A stretch of DNA of 64,000 bases. Origin: Winslowiella iniecta. Its GTDB lineage: Bacteria; Pseudomonadota; Gammaproteobacteria; Enterobacterales; Enterobacteriaceae. This document shows, piece by piece, positions 37,532 to 45,310 of this stretch (position 1 is the stretch's first letter; every line of letters starts with the position of its first letter). The stretch covers positions 45,602 through 109,601 of the forward strand of contig NZ_JRXE01000014.1 in NCBI RefSeq assembly GCF_001267535.1, given 5' to 3'. A program made the translations under genes and the position numbers. Under the pieces are notes generated by a model. That model worked only from the letters and a program-made list of their open reading frames with translations. It was not told where the DNA came from and made no database searches.

Positions 37532-37579
37532 TATTGATTTAACTTACTGAAAAGTAAAAATCAAACCCTGTTTTCTGTC

Positions 37580-37653
37580 GGGCGGCGTTCCTGCCGCCCG
37601 TGCTAAACTTTTGCACCCTGCATGCGATCAGGTCAGGAGCCGAACACGGCTCC
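37580..37653 (+). repeat. Double-hairpin intergenic repeat, copy C
   Basis: First hairpin gggcggc-gttcct-gccgccc (37580-37599), spacer with TTTTGCACCCTGCATGCGATCA, second hairpin ggagccg-aaca-cggctcc (37636-37653). The right flank CCCTACGAA is the inverse of TTCGTAGGG at the left of copy F, so full copies may have terminal inverted repeats. It lies between lysA and the convergent PTS IIA gene. Confidence 0.8.
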
Positions 37654-37687
37654 CTACGAAACACCGATATTTAATCAGGGCGGTGTT

Positions 37688-37999
37688 TTACCCGGCAAAA
37701 ATCTCCTTCCTCAGCAGCACGATTTCCTCAGCCAAATCGCGGCACAACATAGCATTCATCAGATGATCCTGGGCATGTACCAGGATCAGCGTCACCGGCA
37801 CTTTCCCGACCCCCTCGTCAGCACCAATTAACCGGGTCTGAATATGGTGAGCCGCTTTTGCCGCTTCCACCGAGGCCGCCAGCGCCTCATCAGCACGCTG
37901 CCATTCGCGTTTACGGGCAAACTGGATAGCGCTCATCGCATGGGATCGTGCTTCGCCGGCATTGATCAGCAACTCCATCATGGTTTGTTCAAAATCCAT
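37688..37999 (-). CDS. PTS lactose/cellobiose-family IIA component
   Basis: 103-residue cytoplasmic phosphocarrier of the Lac/Chb family (three-helix bundle, trimer in the family). The phosphorylated His is likely H75 in LILVHAQDHLM. The ATG at 37999 has GAGG upstream; a GTG two codons earlier is an alternative. It is divergent from IIC across 185 bases that contain three phased operators. It should pass phosphate from HPr to the IIB encoded at 40958. Confidence 0.9.
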   Translation of the reverse strand: MDFEQTMMELLINAGEARSHAMSAIQFARKREWQRADEALAASVEAAKAAHHIQTRLIGADEGVGKVPVTLILVHAQDHLMNAMLCRDLAEEIVLLRKEIFAG

Positions 38000-38012
38000 A
38001 CTCACCTCAATT

Positions 38013-38121
38013 ATTGGTATGCCAAATTTGTGAAATTTATCTTAATGGAATGCCAAAACAGCGTTCCGAGACGTTAATCACAGAAAAATAAATCGATATG
38101 GTTAATTTTGGTATGCCAGGT
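38013..38121. promoter_or_regulatory. Three phased operators in the PTS divergent promoter
   Basis: Three near-copies of TTGGTATGCCAA: attggtatgccaaat (38013-38027), aatggaatgccaaaa (38044-38058) and tttggtatgccaggt (38107-38121). The offsets are 31 and 63 bases, close to 3 and 6 helical turns, so all would face one side of the DNA. The palindrome resembles operators of UxuR/ExuR-type GntR regulators, matching the FadR-class regulator in this operon (41391). Confidence 0.7.
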
Positions 38122-38184
38122 GAACGGAATTTCGCCAGTTACGCAATAACCGGATGCTGACACTTTTACTTTGAGGGTTCACTC

Positions 38185-39522
38185 ATGTCTCTACAGGATC
38201 GTCTAATCGACTCTCTGGGGAGTTTCGCCACTAAATTTAATAGTTACCGCTATATCATGGCGATCAAGGCGTCATTTATTACCCTGATGCCGGTGATTAT
38301 TGTCGGGGCGTTTTCCGTCTTGATCTCCAATATGGTGCTGGATCCGAAAAATGGTCTGGCAAGCTTCGCCTCACTGGCCTTTCTTGCCGAGCTAAAACCG
38401 ATCACCACCAGTATTAACTACGCCACGCTAAGTTTCCTGAATATCGGCGCGGTATTTCTGATTGGTATTGAGCTGGGCAAAATCAACGGCATTAAAACGC
38501 TATTTCCCGGTTTGCTGGCGATTATCTGCTTTATCGCGGTGACGCCGACCACGCTGCAAATGATGGTCGGCGGTGAGATGCAGCTGGTAACCGATGTGCT
38601 GGCGAAACAGTTTTCCGATACCAAAAGCCTGTTCCTCGGCATGTTTATCGCCATCCTGTCGGTGGAGGTCTACTGTCGACTGGAAAATGTTAACCGACTG
38701 AAAATCAAAATGCCGGATACCGTGCCGCCGAATGTTGCCGCCTCGTTTTCCGCGCTGATCCCGGCAATTATCACAGTTTCCGCCATCGCCACCTTTGGCT
38801 TTATCTTCCACCGTGTCACCGGAATGTATTTGTATGATGCGGTGTACAAAGTGGTGCAGCAACCGCTGGAATCGGTAGTGCAGAGCCTGTGGGGCATTCT
38901 GTTGCTGATGTTTGTCGCCCAGCTATTCTGGGTGATTGGTATTCACGGCAACCAGATGATTAAACCGATCCGCGAACCGCTACTGCTCGGCGCGATTCTG
39001 GTCAATATGAATGCCTTCGAGCAGGGCAAAGAAGTGCCGAATATCATCACCATGCCGTTCTGGGATGTCTATATGAGTATTGGCGGCTCCGGCCTGACGA
39101 TTGGCCTGCTGACCGCAGTGATGCTGGCAACGAAGCGCAAAGAGATGCGCGAAATTGCCAAGCTCTCTTTCGGTCCCGGACTGTTTAATATCAATGAGCC
39201 GGTGATCTTCGGTATGCCGATTATGCTCAACCCGATCCTGGCGATCCCGTTCATTATTACCCCGTTAATTACCGGCTCGATTGGCTACTTCGCGACCGTA
39301 ACCGGTTTTGCCGGTAAAGCGGTGGTGATGGTGCCATGGACCACGCCACCGATTATTAACGCCTGGCTCTCAACCGCCGGTTCAATGGGCGCGGTAGTGA
39401 CGCAAATTGTCTGTATTTTGGTGTCGGTGGTGATCTACTTCCCGTTTGTCAAAATCGCTGCCCGCCGCGCACAGGCTGCGGAAGAGAAATTGCTGCAACC
39501 CGAAAAACAGGAGCTGGCATGA
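38185..39522 (+). CDS. PTS lactose/cellobiose-family IIC permease
   Basis: 445-residue sugar translocation subunit, about 8-10 membrane helices, EIIC domain of the Lac/Chb family. Typical marks are WVIGIHGNQ near 253 and GPGLFNINEPVIFGMP near 330-345. ATG at 38185 follows GAGGG. The stop overlaps the glycosidase start by 4 bases (ATGA). With the IIA and IIB it makes a complete three-protein transporter; the substrate is probably an aryl- or disaccharide beta-glucoside, judged from the GH1 partner. Confidence 0.9.
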   Translation: MSLQDRLIDSLGSFATKFNSYRYIMAIKASFITLMPVIIVGAFSVLISNMVLDPKNGLASFASLAFLAELKPITTSINYATLSFLNIGAVFLIGIELGKINGIKTLFPGLLAIICFIAVTPTTLQMMVGGEMQLVTDVLAKQFSDTKSLFLGMFIAILSVEVYCRLENVNRLKIKMPDTVPPNVAASFSALIPAIITVSAIATFGFIFHRVTGMYLYDAVYKVVQQPLESVVQSLWGILLLMFVAQLFWVIGIHGNQMIKPIREPLLLGAILVNMNAFEQGKEVPNIITMPFWDVYMSIGGSGLTIGLLTAVMLATKRKEMREIAKLSFGPGLFNINEPVIFGMPIMLNPILAIPFIITPLITGSIGYFATVTGFAGKAVVMVPWTTPPIINAWLSTAGSMGAVVTQIVCILVSVVIYFPFVKIAARRAQAAEEKLLQPEKQELA

Positions 39523-40946
39523 GCAAGGTGAGTGTCTCCATTCCGGAAGATTTTATTCTCGGCGCAGCCGCATCAGCCTGGCAAACCGAAGGCTGGAGCG
39601 GCAAAAAATCAGGGCAGGACTCTTATCTTGATGCCTGGTATCAGCACGACCGCCACGTCTGGCATAACGGTTACGGTCCGGCGGGAGCCACCGACTTTAT
39701 TAATCGCTACAAAGAGGATGTGGCGTTGATGAAAGCGGCCGGACTGACGCACTATCGCACTTCCATTAACTGGTCACGTTTTCTCACCGATTATGAAAAC
39801 GTGACTGTGGATGAAGAGTACGCCCGCTATTACGACAATCTGATTGATGAGATGCAGCGCCAGGGAATTGAGCTGATGCTCTGCCTGGAACACTATGAGC
39901 TGCCGGCGATTCTGCTGGAGCAGTATGGCGGCTGGGCGTCGAAAAAAGTGGTGGAACTGTATCTCCGCTATGCCGAACAGGTATTTGCACGTTATGCGCA
40001 TAAGGTCACCCGCTGGTTCACCTTTAATGAGCCGATTGTGGTACAGACCCGCGTCTATCTTGACGCGTTGCGCTGGCCTTACGAGCAAAATACCGATAAA
40101 TGGATGCAGTGGAATCATCATAAAAATCTGGCCACCGCCAAAGTGGTAAAGCTGTTTCGTGAGAAAGGTTATCCCGGCACGGTCGGCACGATTCTCAATC
40201 CGGAAGTGACTTATCCACGATCCCGCGCCGCGCATGATGTGCAAGCCGCGCAACGCTACGATCTGTTTTATAACCGGGTGTTTCTCGACCCGGCGATTAA
40301 GGGTGAATACCCGGCAGAGCTGATTACGCTGCTGCATAAGCATGGGGTGCAGTGGCAGTACGATGAGGCGGAACTGCAACTGATCGCCGACTACCGCGTC
40401 GATGAAGTCGGTATCAATCTCTACTATCCGCATCGCGTGAAGGCCCCTTCGCGCGCCTGGCACCCGGAAACACCGTTTCATCCGGCTTATTACTACGAGC
40501 ATTTTGAGCTGCCTGGCCGTCGGATGAACAAGTCACGCGGCTGGGAAATCATGCCACAGATTATTTTTGATATGGCGATGCGGATAAAAGATGAGTATGA
40601 CAACTTCCCGTGGTTTGTGGCAGAGAACGGCATGGGCATTGAAAACGAAGCGCAATTTAAAAATGCCGACGGCGAAATTCAGGATGACTATCGCATTGCG
40701 TTTATCGCCGAGCATCTGTACCAGACGTTGAAAGCGCGCGAGGCGGGAGCCAACTGTCAGGGCTATATGCTGTGGGCATTTACCGACAACGTTTCGCCGA
40801 TGAACGCCTTTAAAAACCGTTACGGATTAATTGAGATCGATCTGGAAAACCAGCGCCAGCGTCGGATGAAAAAATCGGCTCACTGGTATCGTGGCCTGCG
40901 TGACAGCCAGCGGCTGACGCTAACGCTTGATGATGAATGGAAATAA
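39519..40946 (+). CDS. 6-phospho-beta-glucosidase (GH1)
   Basis: 475-residue cytoplasmic glycoside hydrolase family 1 enzyme that splits phosphorylated beta-glucosides arriving through the PTS. The acid/base Glu is E171 in WFTFNEPIVV and the nucleophile is E369 in WFVAENGMG. The N-terminal FILGAAASAWQTEG and GVN/GIN-type strands also fit. It overlaps IIC by 4 bases and is followed by IIB after 11 bases. Closest named type is the BglA/AscB class; I do not assign a symbol. Confidence 0.9.
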   Translation: MSKVSVSIPEDFILGAAASAWQTEGWSGKKSGQDSYLDAWYQHDRHVWHNGYGPAGATDFINRYKEDVALMKAAGLTHYRTSINWSRFLTDYENVTVDEEYARYYDNLIDEMQRQGIELMLCLEHYELPAILLEQYGGWASKKVVELYLRYAEQVFARYAHKVTRWFTFNEPIVVQTRVYLDALRWPYEQNTDKWMQWNHHKNLATAKVVKLFREKGYPGTVGTILNPEVTYPRSRAAHDVQAAQRYDLFYNRVFLDPAIKGEYPAELITLLHKHGVQWQYDEAELQLIADYRVDEVGINLYYPHRVKAPSRAWHPETPFHPAYYYEHFELPGRRMNKSRGWEIMPQIIFDMAMRIKDEYDNFPWFVAENGMGIENEAQFKNADGEIQDDYRIAFIAEHLYQTLKAREAGANCQGYMLWAFTDNVSPMNAFKNRYGLIEIDLENQRQRRMKKSAHWYRGLRDSQRLTLTLDDEWK

Positions 40947-40957
40947 GGAAGCTGATA

Positions 40958-41275
40958 ATGAAACGTATCGTACTGGCCTGCGCGGCAGGCATGTCCACCT
41001 CAATGGTGGTGACACGGATGGAAAAAGAGGCGGCGGCGCGGGGTCTTGAGGTTCAGATTTACGCCATTCCGGAGCAGAACCTGCGTGATGAGCTGCAAAA
41101 CTATGGTACAGAAGTGATCGCCGTGCTGTTGGGGCCGCAGGTGCGATTTAAACTTGATGAAAATCGAAAACTTACCGACAGTTATCACATCCCGATTGCG
41201 GTGATCGATACGGTGGCTTACGGCACACTTAACGGTGCAAAAGTACTCGATCAGGCGCTGGCTTTGGTAGACTAA
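40958..41275 (+). CDS. PTS lactose/cellobiose-family IIB component
   Basis: 105-residue phosphocarrier. The phosphorylated Cys is C8 in VLACAAGMSTSMVV, the family signature. Start ATG 40958 with AAGGA. It lies after the GH1 gene and before a hairpin, then the GntR regulator. It receives phosphate from IIA and gives it to sugar bound at IIC. Confidence 0.92.
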   Translation: MKRIVLACAAGMSTSMVVTRMEKEAAARGLEVQIYAIPEQNLRDELQNYGTEVIAVLLGPQVRFKLDENRKLTDSYHIPIAVIDTVAYGTLNGAKVLDQALALVD

Positions 41276-41291
41276 GCGAATATCGTCGTAA

Positions 41292-41319
41292 ACGGGCCAG
41301 CAGAGACGCTCTGGCCCGT
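41292..41319 (+). terminator. Hairpin between PTS IIB and gntR
   Basis: A perfect 9-bp stem acgggccag / ctggcccgt with 10-base loop, 17 bases after the IIB stop. No long T-run follows. It may reduce rather than end transcription into the regulator gene. Confidence 0.6.
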
Positions 41320-41390
41320 AAGCGTTACAGCTCGAAGCGGAAGCGAGTCGGCGATATCATTAACATCGTCAATGGATTAAGGGTGATTAA

Positions 41391-42164
41391 GTGGATAAGG
41401 TCGCACCTCCGCAAGAGAAGAAGCAGTATCAGGAAATTGGTCAGCATTTGCGTCAGCAAATTATTGATGGCCACTATCCGGTGGGTTCCCGCCTGCCACC
41501 AGAACGCCATATCGCCGAGACCTGGGGCGTCAGCCGCACGATTGTGCGTGAAGCATTGCTGATGCTGGAGCTGGAAGGCACGGTGGATATCCGCCAAAGC
41601 TCCGGGGTTTACGTGATGCGGATCCCCTCTGAAAGCAGTGATGAAGAAGAGGCGTTTTTCCGCAGTGATGTTGGCCCGTTTGAGATGCTGCAAGCGCGTC
41701 AGCTGCTGGAGAGTAATATCGCCGCTTTTGCCGCAAAAATGGCCACCAAAGCGGATATCGAGAATTTAAAACGCACGCTTGAGCAAGAGCAGAAGGCGAT
41801 TGCGATGAATGACTATAGCCAGGATAACGACAAAATGTTCCATCTGCTGCTGGCGGGTGCCACGCAGAATCAAATGCTGCTGGATACGGTCAACAGCGTC
41901 TGGCGACACCACGACAGTAGCCCGCTGTGGCAGCAGCTACGCAGCCATATCGAAACCCGCAGCTATCGGCTGAAATGGTTGGGCGATCACCAGACCATCC
42001 TTGCCGCACTGCGTCGTCGCGATGTCATGGGGTCGTGGCAGGCAATGTGGCAACACCTGGAAAACGTCAAAAATACCCTGCTGGAGTTATCTGATGCCGA
42101 TGCACCAGATTTTGACGGTTATCTGTTTGAATCGGTTCCCGTCTTTCAGGGGAAACTGATGTGA
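41391..42164 (+). CDS. GntR-family regulator, FadR/UxuR class
   Basis: 257-residue repressor candidate of the PTS operon. Winged helix-turn-helix at about 12-78 (LPPERHIAETWGVSRTIVREALLML) and an all-alpha FCD effector domain (about 100-235) with conserved Asp/His metal-site positions typical of the class. Start GTG 41391. The GntR operator class agrees with the TTGGTATGCCAA sites upstream of IIA and IIC. yitT overlaps its end by 4 bases. Confidence 0.85.
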   Translation: MDKVAPPQEKKQYQEIGQHLRQQIIDGHYPVGSRLPPERHIAETWGVSRTIVREALLMLELEGTVDIRQSSGVYVMRIPSESSDEEEAFFRSDVGPFEMLQARQLLESNIAAFAAKMATKADIENLKRTLEQEQKAIAMNDYSQDNDKMFHLLLAGATQNQMLLDTVNSVWRHHDSSPLWQQLRSHIETRSYRLKWLGDHQTILAALRRRDVMGSWQAMWQHLENVKNTLLELSDADAPDFDGYLFESVPVFQGKLM

Positions 42165-42766
42165 AGATCGCTTCAGTTTCACACACCAGGGCGGACGATA
42201 TCTACGGGCTGACGCTCGGCGTGATGTTTATCGCCATTGGTCTGAATATGCTGCATTTATCCGGCATGGTAACCGGCGGCGTGGCCGGGATCGCGCTGCT
42301 GCTTTCTTACTTTGTTGCGATGCCGATTGGCACGCTGTTTATTGTAATCAATATCCCGTTTATGTTTTTCTCCTGGTGGAAGATGGGCGCGGCTTTTACC
42401 CTGAAAACCCTGATGGTCAATATTATCTTGATGGTGGCTTCGCTCACGCTGCCGGGGCTGCTGGCGATAAGCTATATCCATCCGGTATTTTCTTCCCTGG
42501 TTGGCGGAACCCTGATCGGTATGGGAATTTTATGTTTAGCCCGTCATAATGCCTCGGTCGGTGGCACCGGCGTGATTACGCTGTGGGGGCAGAAAGTGTA
42601 TGGCGTGAATGCCGGTAAAACACAAATGGTGCTGGATGTGATCGTGTTCATGGTTGCATTAATCAAAGTTCCCGGTGATTTATTACTCTGGTCAATCGCC
42701 AGCGCAGTCGCCATGAATGCCATGTTATTGCGCTGGCATAAACCTGGACGTTATTCCGGGGCGTAA
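42161..42766 (+). CDS. YitT/YczE-like membrane protein
   Basis: 201 residues with five or six hydrophobic helices and a glycine-rich GMVTGGVAGIALLLSYF segment near 28-45, typical of the YitT (DUF161) family. The family's function is not known. GTG start overlaps the gntR stop (GTGA), so it is translated with the regulator. Its own stop codon lies inside the left arm of the repeat at 42757. An efflux or transport role linked to beta-glucosides would be speculation. Confidence 0.75.
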   Translation: MKIASVSHTRADDIYGLTLGVMFIAIGLNMLHLSGMVTGGVAGIALLLSYFVAMPIGTLFIVINIPFMFFSWWKMGAAFTLKTLMVNIILMVASLTLPGLLAISYIHPVFSSLVGGTLIGMGILCLARHNASVGGTGVITLWGQKVYGVNAGKTQMVLDVIVFMVALIKVPGDLLLWSIASAVAMNAMLLRWHKPGRYSGA

Positions 42767-42838
42767 TCCGTTATCGCCGCCGGTGCCAAGGGTTTGTACT
42801 CTGCCTGCCATCAAGACGGGAGCCCAAAAATGGCTCCC
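42757..42838 (+). repeat. Double-hairpin intergenic repeat, copy D
   Basis: Most diverged copy. The first stem (ggggcg...cgccgcc) includes the yitT stop codon. The spacer keeps AAGGGTTTGTACTCTGCCTGCCATCA, and the second hairpin is gggagcc-caaaaat-ggctccc (42818-42838). Same orientation and position, behind a plus-strand gene, as copies A, B, C and E. Confidence 0.65.
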
Positions 42839-42962
42839 CTGCAAAACTGCCAGCATCATTATTTGATGCACGAATAACAATGATTCTATTGATGTTTTTG
42901 TCCCTGGCTAAAAATGGATTCATGCCGTATTACTGGGTTATTTAAACAACAGGAGCTTGTTT

Positions 42963-44054
42963 ATGAATAACTCAGTACTGGCATTTAACGGTGAACGTTC
43001 CGATGCGGTTAGCCACGCTTTTCATTCCGGTAATGGCTATCGGGCTTACCCCCCCGCGCTGATGCGCTTTCACTGCCCGGACAGCTGGAGCCCTTTTGCT
43101 GCCGGGGGGATTAACCCCTATGCCTGGTGTGCAGGCGATCCGATTAACCGTAGCGATCCTTCCGGCCATATGAGCTGGCTGAACTGGGTCGGCTTTGGCG
43201 TGGGAGTGGGCGTTGGCATTTTTGGCGCGCTATTTAGCGGCGGAACCTCGCTGGCGATCGGTGCCGCGCTGGCGACCACCGCCATCAGCTCGGCGCTGGG
43301 TTTAATCGGTCAACTGGAGCAACCACACCATCCAAAGCTGGCACAGGCGTTAGGCTGGGCATCACTGGCGGTAGGGATTGTCGGTGCTGTCGGCATGCTG
43401 GCAGCCGCACGTATCGGGGCGAACGCGGCCTCCTCTTTAGCAGGCCGGGGAGCGGGACTGGCTGAGGATACGATCGATATGGATCTGGACAGCGAGTTTC
43501 GTTATCGGGCAACACTGGGACGAAGCTCGCCGCGTGGTGCAGCTGGCGGTGCCAACTCGCTTATGTCAGTGATTTTTGAGGACACTTATCAGGACGCCAG
43601 CCATCAGGCGCAACAAAGGCTGAATATATGGGCTTTCACTAATGGAAACCGCATCTCGCTCGGGGATCGGATGATTGCCCCTCGCCAACTGGCTACCTTA
43701 TTAAATGAGCATGGTATTGTGCTGGATGAGTATCATGAACTCAGGTTTATTAGTTGTAACTCGACGCACTTTGCCCGGGAATTTACCTATCAGACACTGT
43801 GGCCAACCAGCGGTTTTCGTGGCGTAGTAACTTTGCAAGGTGAGGCGGTTCGTGCTTTCCGGGAATATTCGAGCCGGGAATTGTCTATACCCGCGTTTAA
43901 TCAGCTGGGCGATATCTTTCCGGAAAGAACCATGGCCGCAGGCGTAAATATTTTCGACCACAATGCGCCATTTTTCCGCATTGTGGCGGGTAATCCGGTT
44001 TCATTTCGGGTTCGTCCGGGTGAGCCATTGATCATTGACAGGTTTGACGGCTAG
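42963..44054 (+). CDS. Orphan Rhs-tip toxin-like protein
   Basis: 363 residues. Residues 1-69 are only the final RHS core segment (NGYRAYPPALMRF, GGINPYAWCAGDPINRSDPSGH), which normally ends a giant Rhs protein. A glycine-rich hydrophobic region follows (about 72-155, two or three helices). The C-terminal domain (about 200-363) resembles clan CD protease-like effector domains in its LRFISCNSTHFA element (Cys265), but a matching catalytic His is not evident. ATG at 42963 with AGGAGC. No immunity gene lies between it and the convergent galR. A short, complete variant of this type exists in other bacteria. Effector role is inference. Confidence 0.7.
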   Translation: MNNSVLAFNGERSDAVSHAFHSGNGYRAYPPALMRFHCPDSWSPFAAGGINPYAWCAGDPINRSDPSGHMSWLNWVGFGVGVGVGIFGALFSGGTSLAIGAALATTAISSALGLIGQLEQPHHPKLAQALGWASLAVGIVGAVGMLAAARIGANAASSLAGRGAGLAEDTIDMDLDSEFRYRATLGRSSPRGAAGGANSLMSVIFEDTYQDASHQAQQRLNIWAFTNGNRISLGDRMIAPRQLATLLNEHGIVLDEYHELRFISCNSTHFAREFTYQTLWPTSGFRGVVTLQGEAVRAFREYSSRELSIPAFNQLGDIFPERTMAAGVNIFDHNAPFFRIVAGNPVSFRVRPGEPLIIDRFDG

Positions 44055-44060
44055 TCACCG

Positions 44061-44086
44061 CTGCGGGACGCAATCGCTGCCCGCAG
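44061..44086. terminator. Hairpin between the Rhs gene and galR
   Basis: Stem ctgcggg / cccgcag (44061-44067 and 44080-44086) with a 12-base loop, in the 34 bases between the convergent stops. It could serve both transcripts. Confidence 0.55.
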
Positions 44087-44088
44087 AA

Positions 44089-45090
44089 TTATCCCGGCGA
44101 GCCGACTGAATGTCGGCGTACCAGCGTCGGGCTAAACATATTGGTCACTTCCGGCAGCGGTGCGTTACTGGCCAGCGCCAGCGCCAGTTCAGCAGCCTGC
44201 TGCGCCATGGTAACAATCGGGTAGCGTACCGTGGTGAGGCGCGGGCGTACATAACGCGACACCAGCACGTCATCGAAACCAATCAGTGAAATCTCTTCCG
44301 GGATGCGAATACTGTTATCGCTTAACACCGCCAGCGCGCCTGCTGCCATAGAATCGTTATAGCAGGCGACGGCGGTAAAGTTTTTCCCACGGCCGAGCAG
44401 TTCGGTCATGGCCTGCTCGCCACCCAGCTCGTCCGGCTCACCGAACGCCACCAGGCGATCATTTTCCGCCAGGTTATGCTCGCGCAGCGCATCGTAATAG
44501 CCTTGCAGGCGATCTTCCGCATCGGAAATGGCGTGGGTTGAGCAGATAAAGGCGATATTTTTATGGCCCTGCTGAATTAAATGGCGGGTCGCCAGCCAGG
44601 CACCATAGCGATCGTCGAGGGCAATACAGCGATTTTCGAAGCCCGGCAGTAGCCGATTGACCAGCACCATGCCGGGAATTTGCTTCATCAGGCCAATCAG
44701 TTCTTCATCAGGCACTTTCTTGGCATGCACCACCAGAGCCGCGCAGCGGTGACGCATCAGTTGCTCAATCGCCTGACGCTCTTTTTGCTCATTGTGGTAA
44801 CCGTTACCAATCAGCAAAAAGTTGCCGGTTTGCCAGGCCACTTCATCAACCGCTTTCACCATCGCCCCAAAAAAAGGATCGGAAACGTCGCCAACCACCA
44901 AACCAATGGTTTCGGTCGATTGCTGCGCCAGCGCGCGTGCATTGGCGTTTGGATGATATTGCAGCTGCTCCATGGCGCTGGTTACCGCCAGCCGGGAGCT
45001 TTCACTGGCCTTCGGTGATTTGTTAATCACACGTGATACGGTGGCGACGGAAACGCCAGCCATTTTTGCAACATCCTTTATGGTAGCCAT
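44089..45090 (-). CDS. galR: Galactose repressor GalR
   Basis: LacI-family regulator, 333 residues (E. coli 343). N-terminal helix-turn-helix MATIKDVAKMAGVSVATVSRVINKSP is near identical to E. coli GalR, followed by the periplasmic-binding-like ligand domain (GLVVGDVSDPFFGAM, GYYDALRE, LIGFDDVLVSRYVRPRLTTVRYP). It represses galactose genes and is released by galactose. Synteny (lysA side, omr, aas) supports GalR rather than GalS. A GalR-type operator lies 17 bases upstream of its start. Confidence 0.94.
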   Translation of the reverse strand: MATIKDVAKMAGVSVATVSRVINKSPKASESSRLAVTSAMEQLQYHPNANARALAQQSTETIGLVVGDVSDPFFGAMVKAVDEVAWQTGNFLLIGNGYHNEQKERQAIEQLMRHRCAALVVHAKKVPDEELIGLMKQIPGMVLVNRLLPGFENRCIALDDRYGAWLATRHLIQQGHKNIAFICSTHAISDAEDRLQGYYDALREHNLAENDRLVAFGEPDELGGEQAMTELLGRGKNFTAVACYNDSMAAGALAVLSDNSIRIPEEISLIGFDDVLVSRYVRPRLTTVRYPIVTMAQQAAELALALASNAPLPEVTNMFSPTLVRRHSVGSPG

Positions 45091-45106
45091 CTGTTTACCT
45101 GATCCT

Positions 45107-45122
45107 GGGAAAGCGTTTACAC
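45107..45122. promoter_or_regulatory. GalR-type operator
   Basis: On the minus strand GTGTAAACGCTTTCCC fits the Gal box GTGNAANCGNTTNCAC except at one of the final bases. It lies between galR (17 bases) and the divergent molybdoenzyme gene (188 bases), suggesting autoregulation. Confidence 0.6.
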
Positions 45123-45310
45123 ATCATTCAGTGTTGCGGAAAATGCGCCCTTGTTCAAGCTGAGAGAATGCCAGCGGTGTCGCAAAGCAGGAGGAAATAT
45201 CCGGCAGCGATGCGGCTATTGGGCTTTCCCGCGTCGGCAGATTGCTGCGGACGACAGCGTAAAAAATGCTATGCTGGCGAACGATTTTTTAACTGCCTGC
45301 CGGACACCCT

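Noticed and set aside
38013-38121. The three TTGGTATGCCAA copies as a dispersed repeat element
   Set aside because: They are short, palindromic, confined to one promoter region and helically phased, so operators explain them better.
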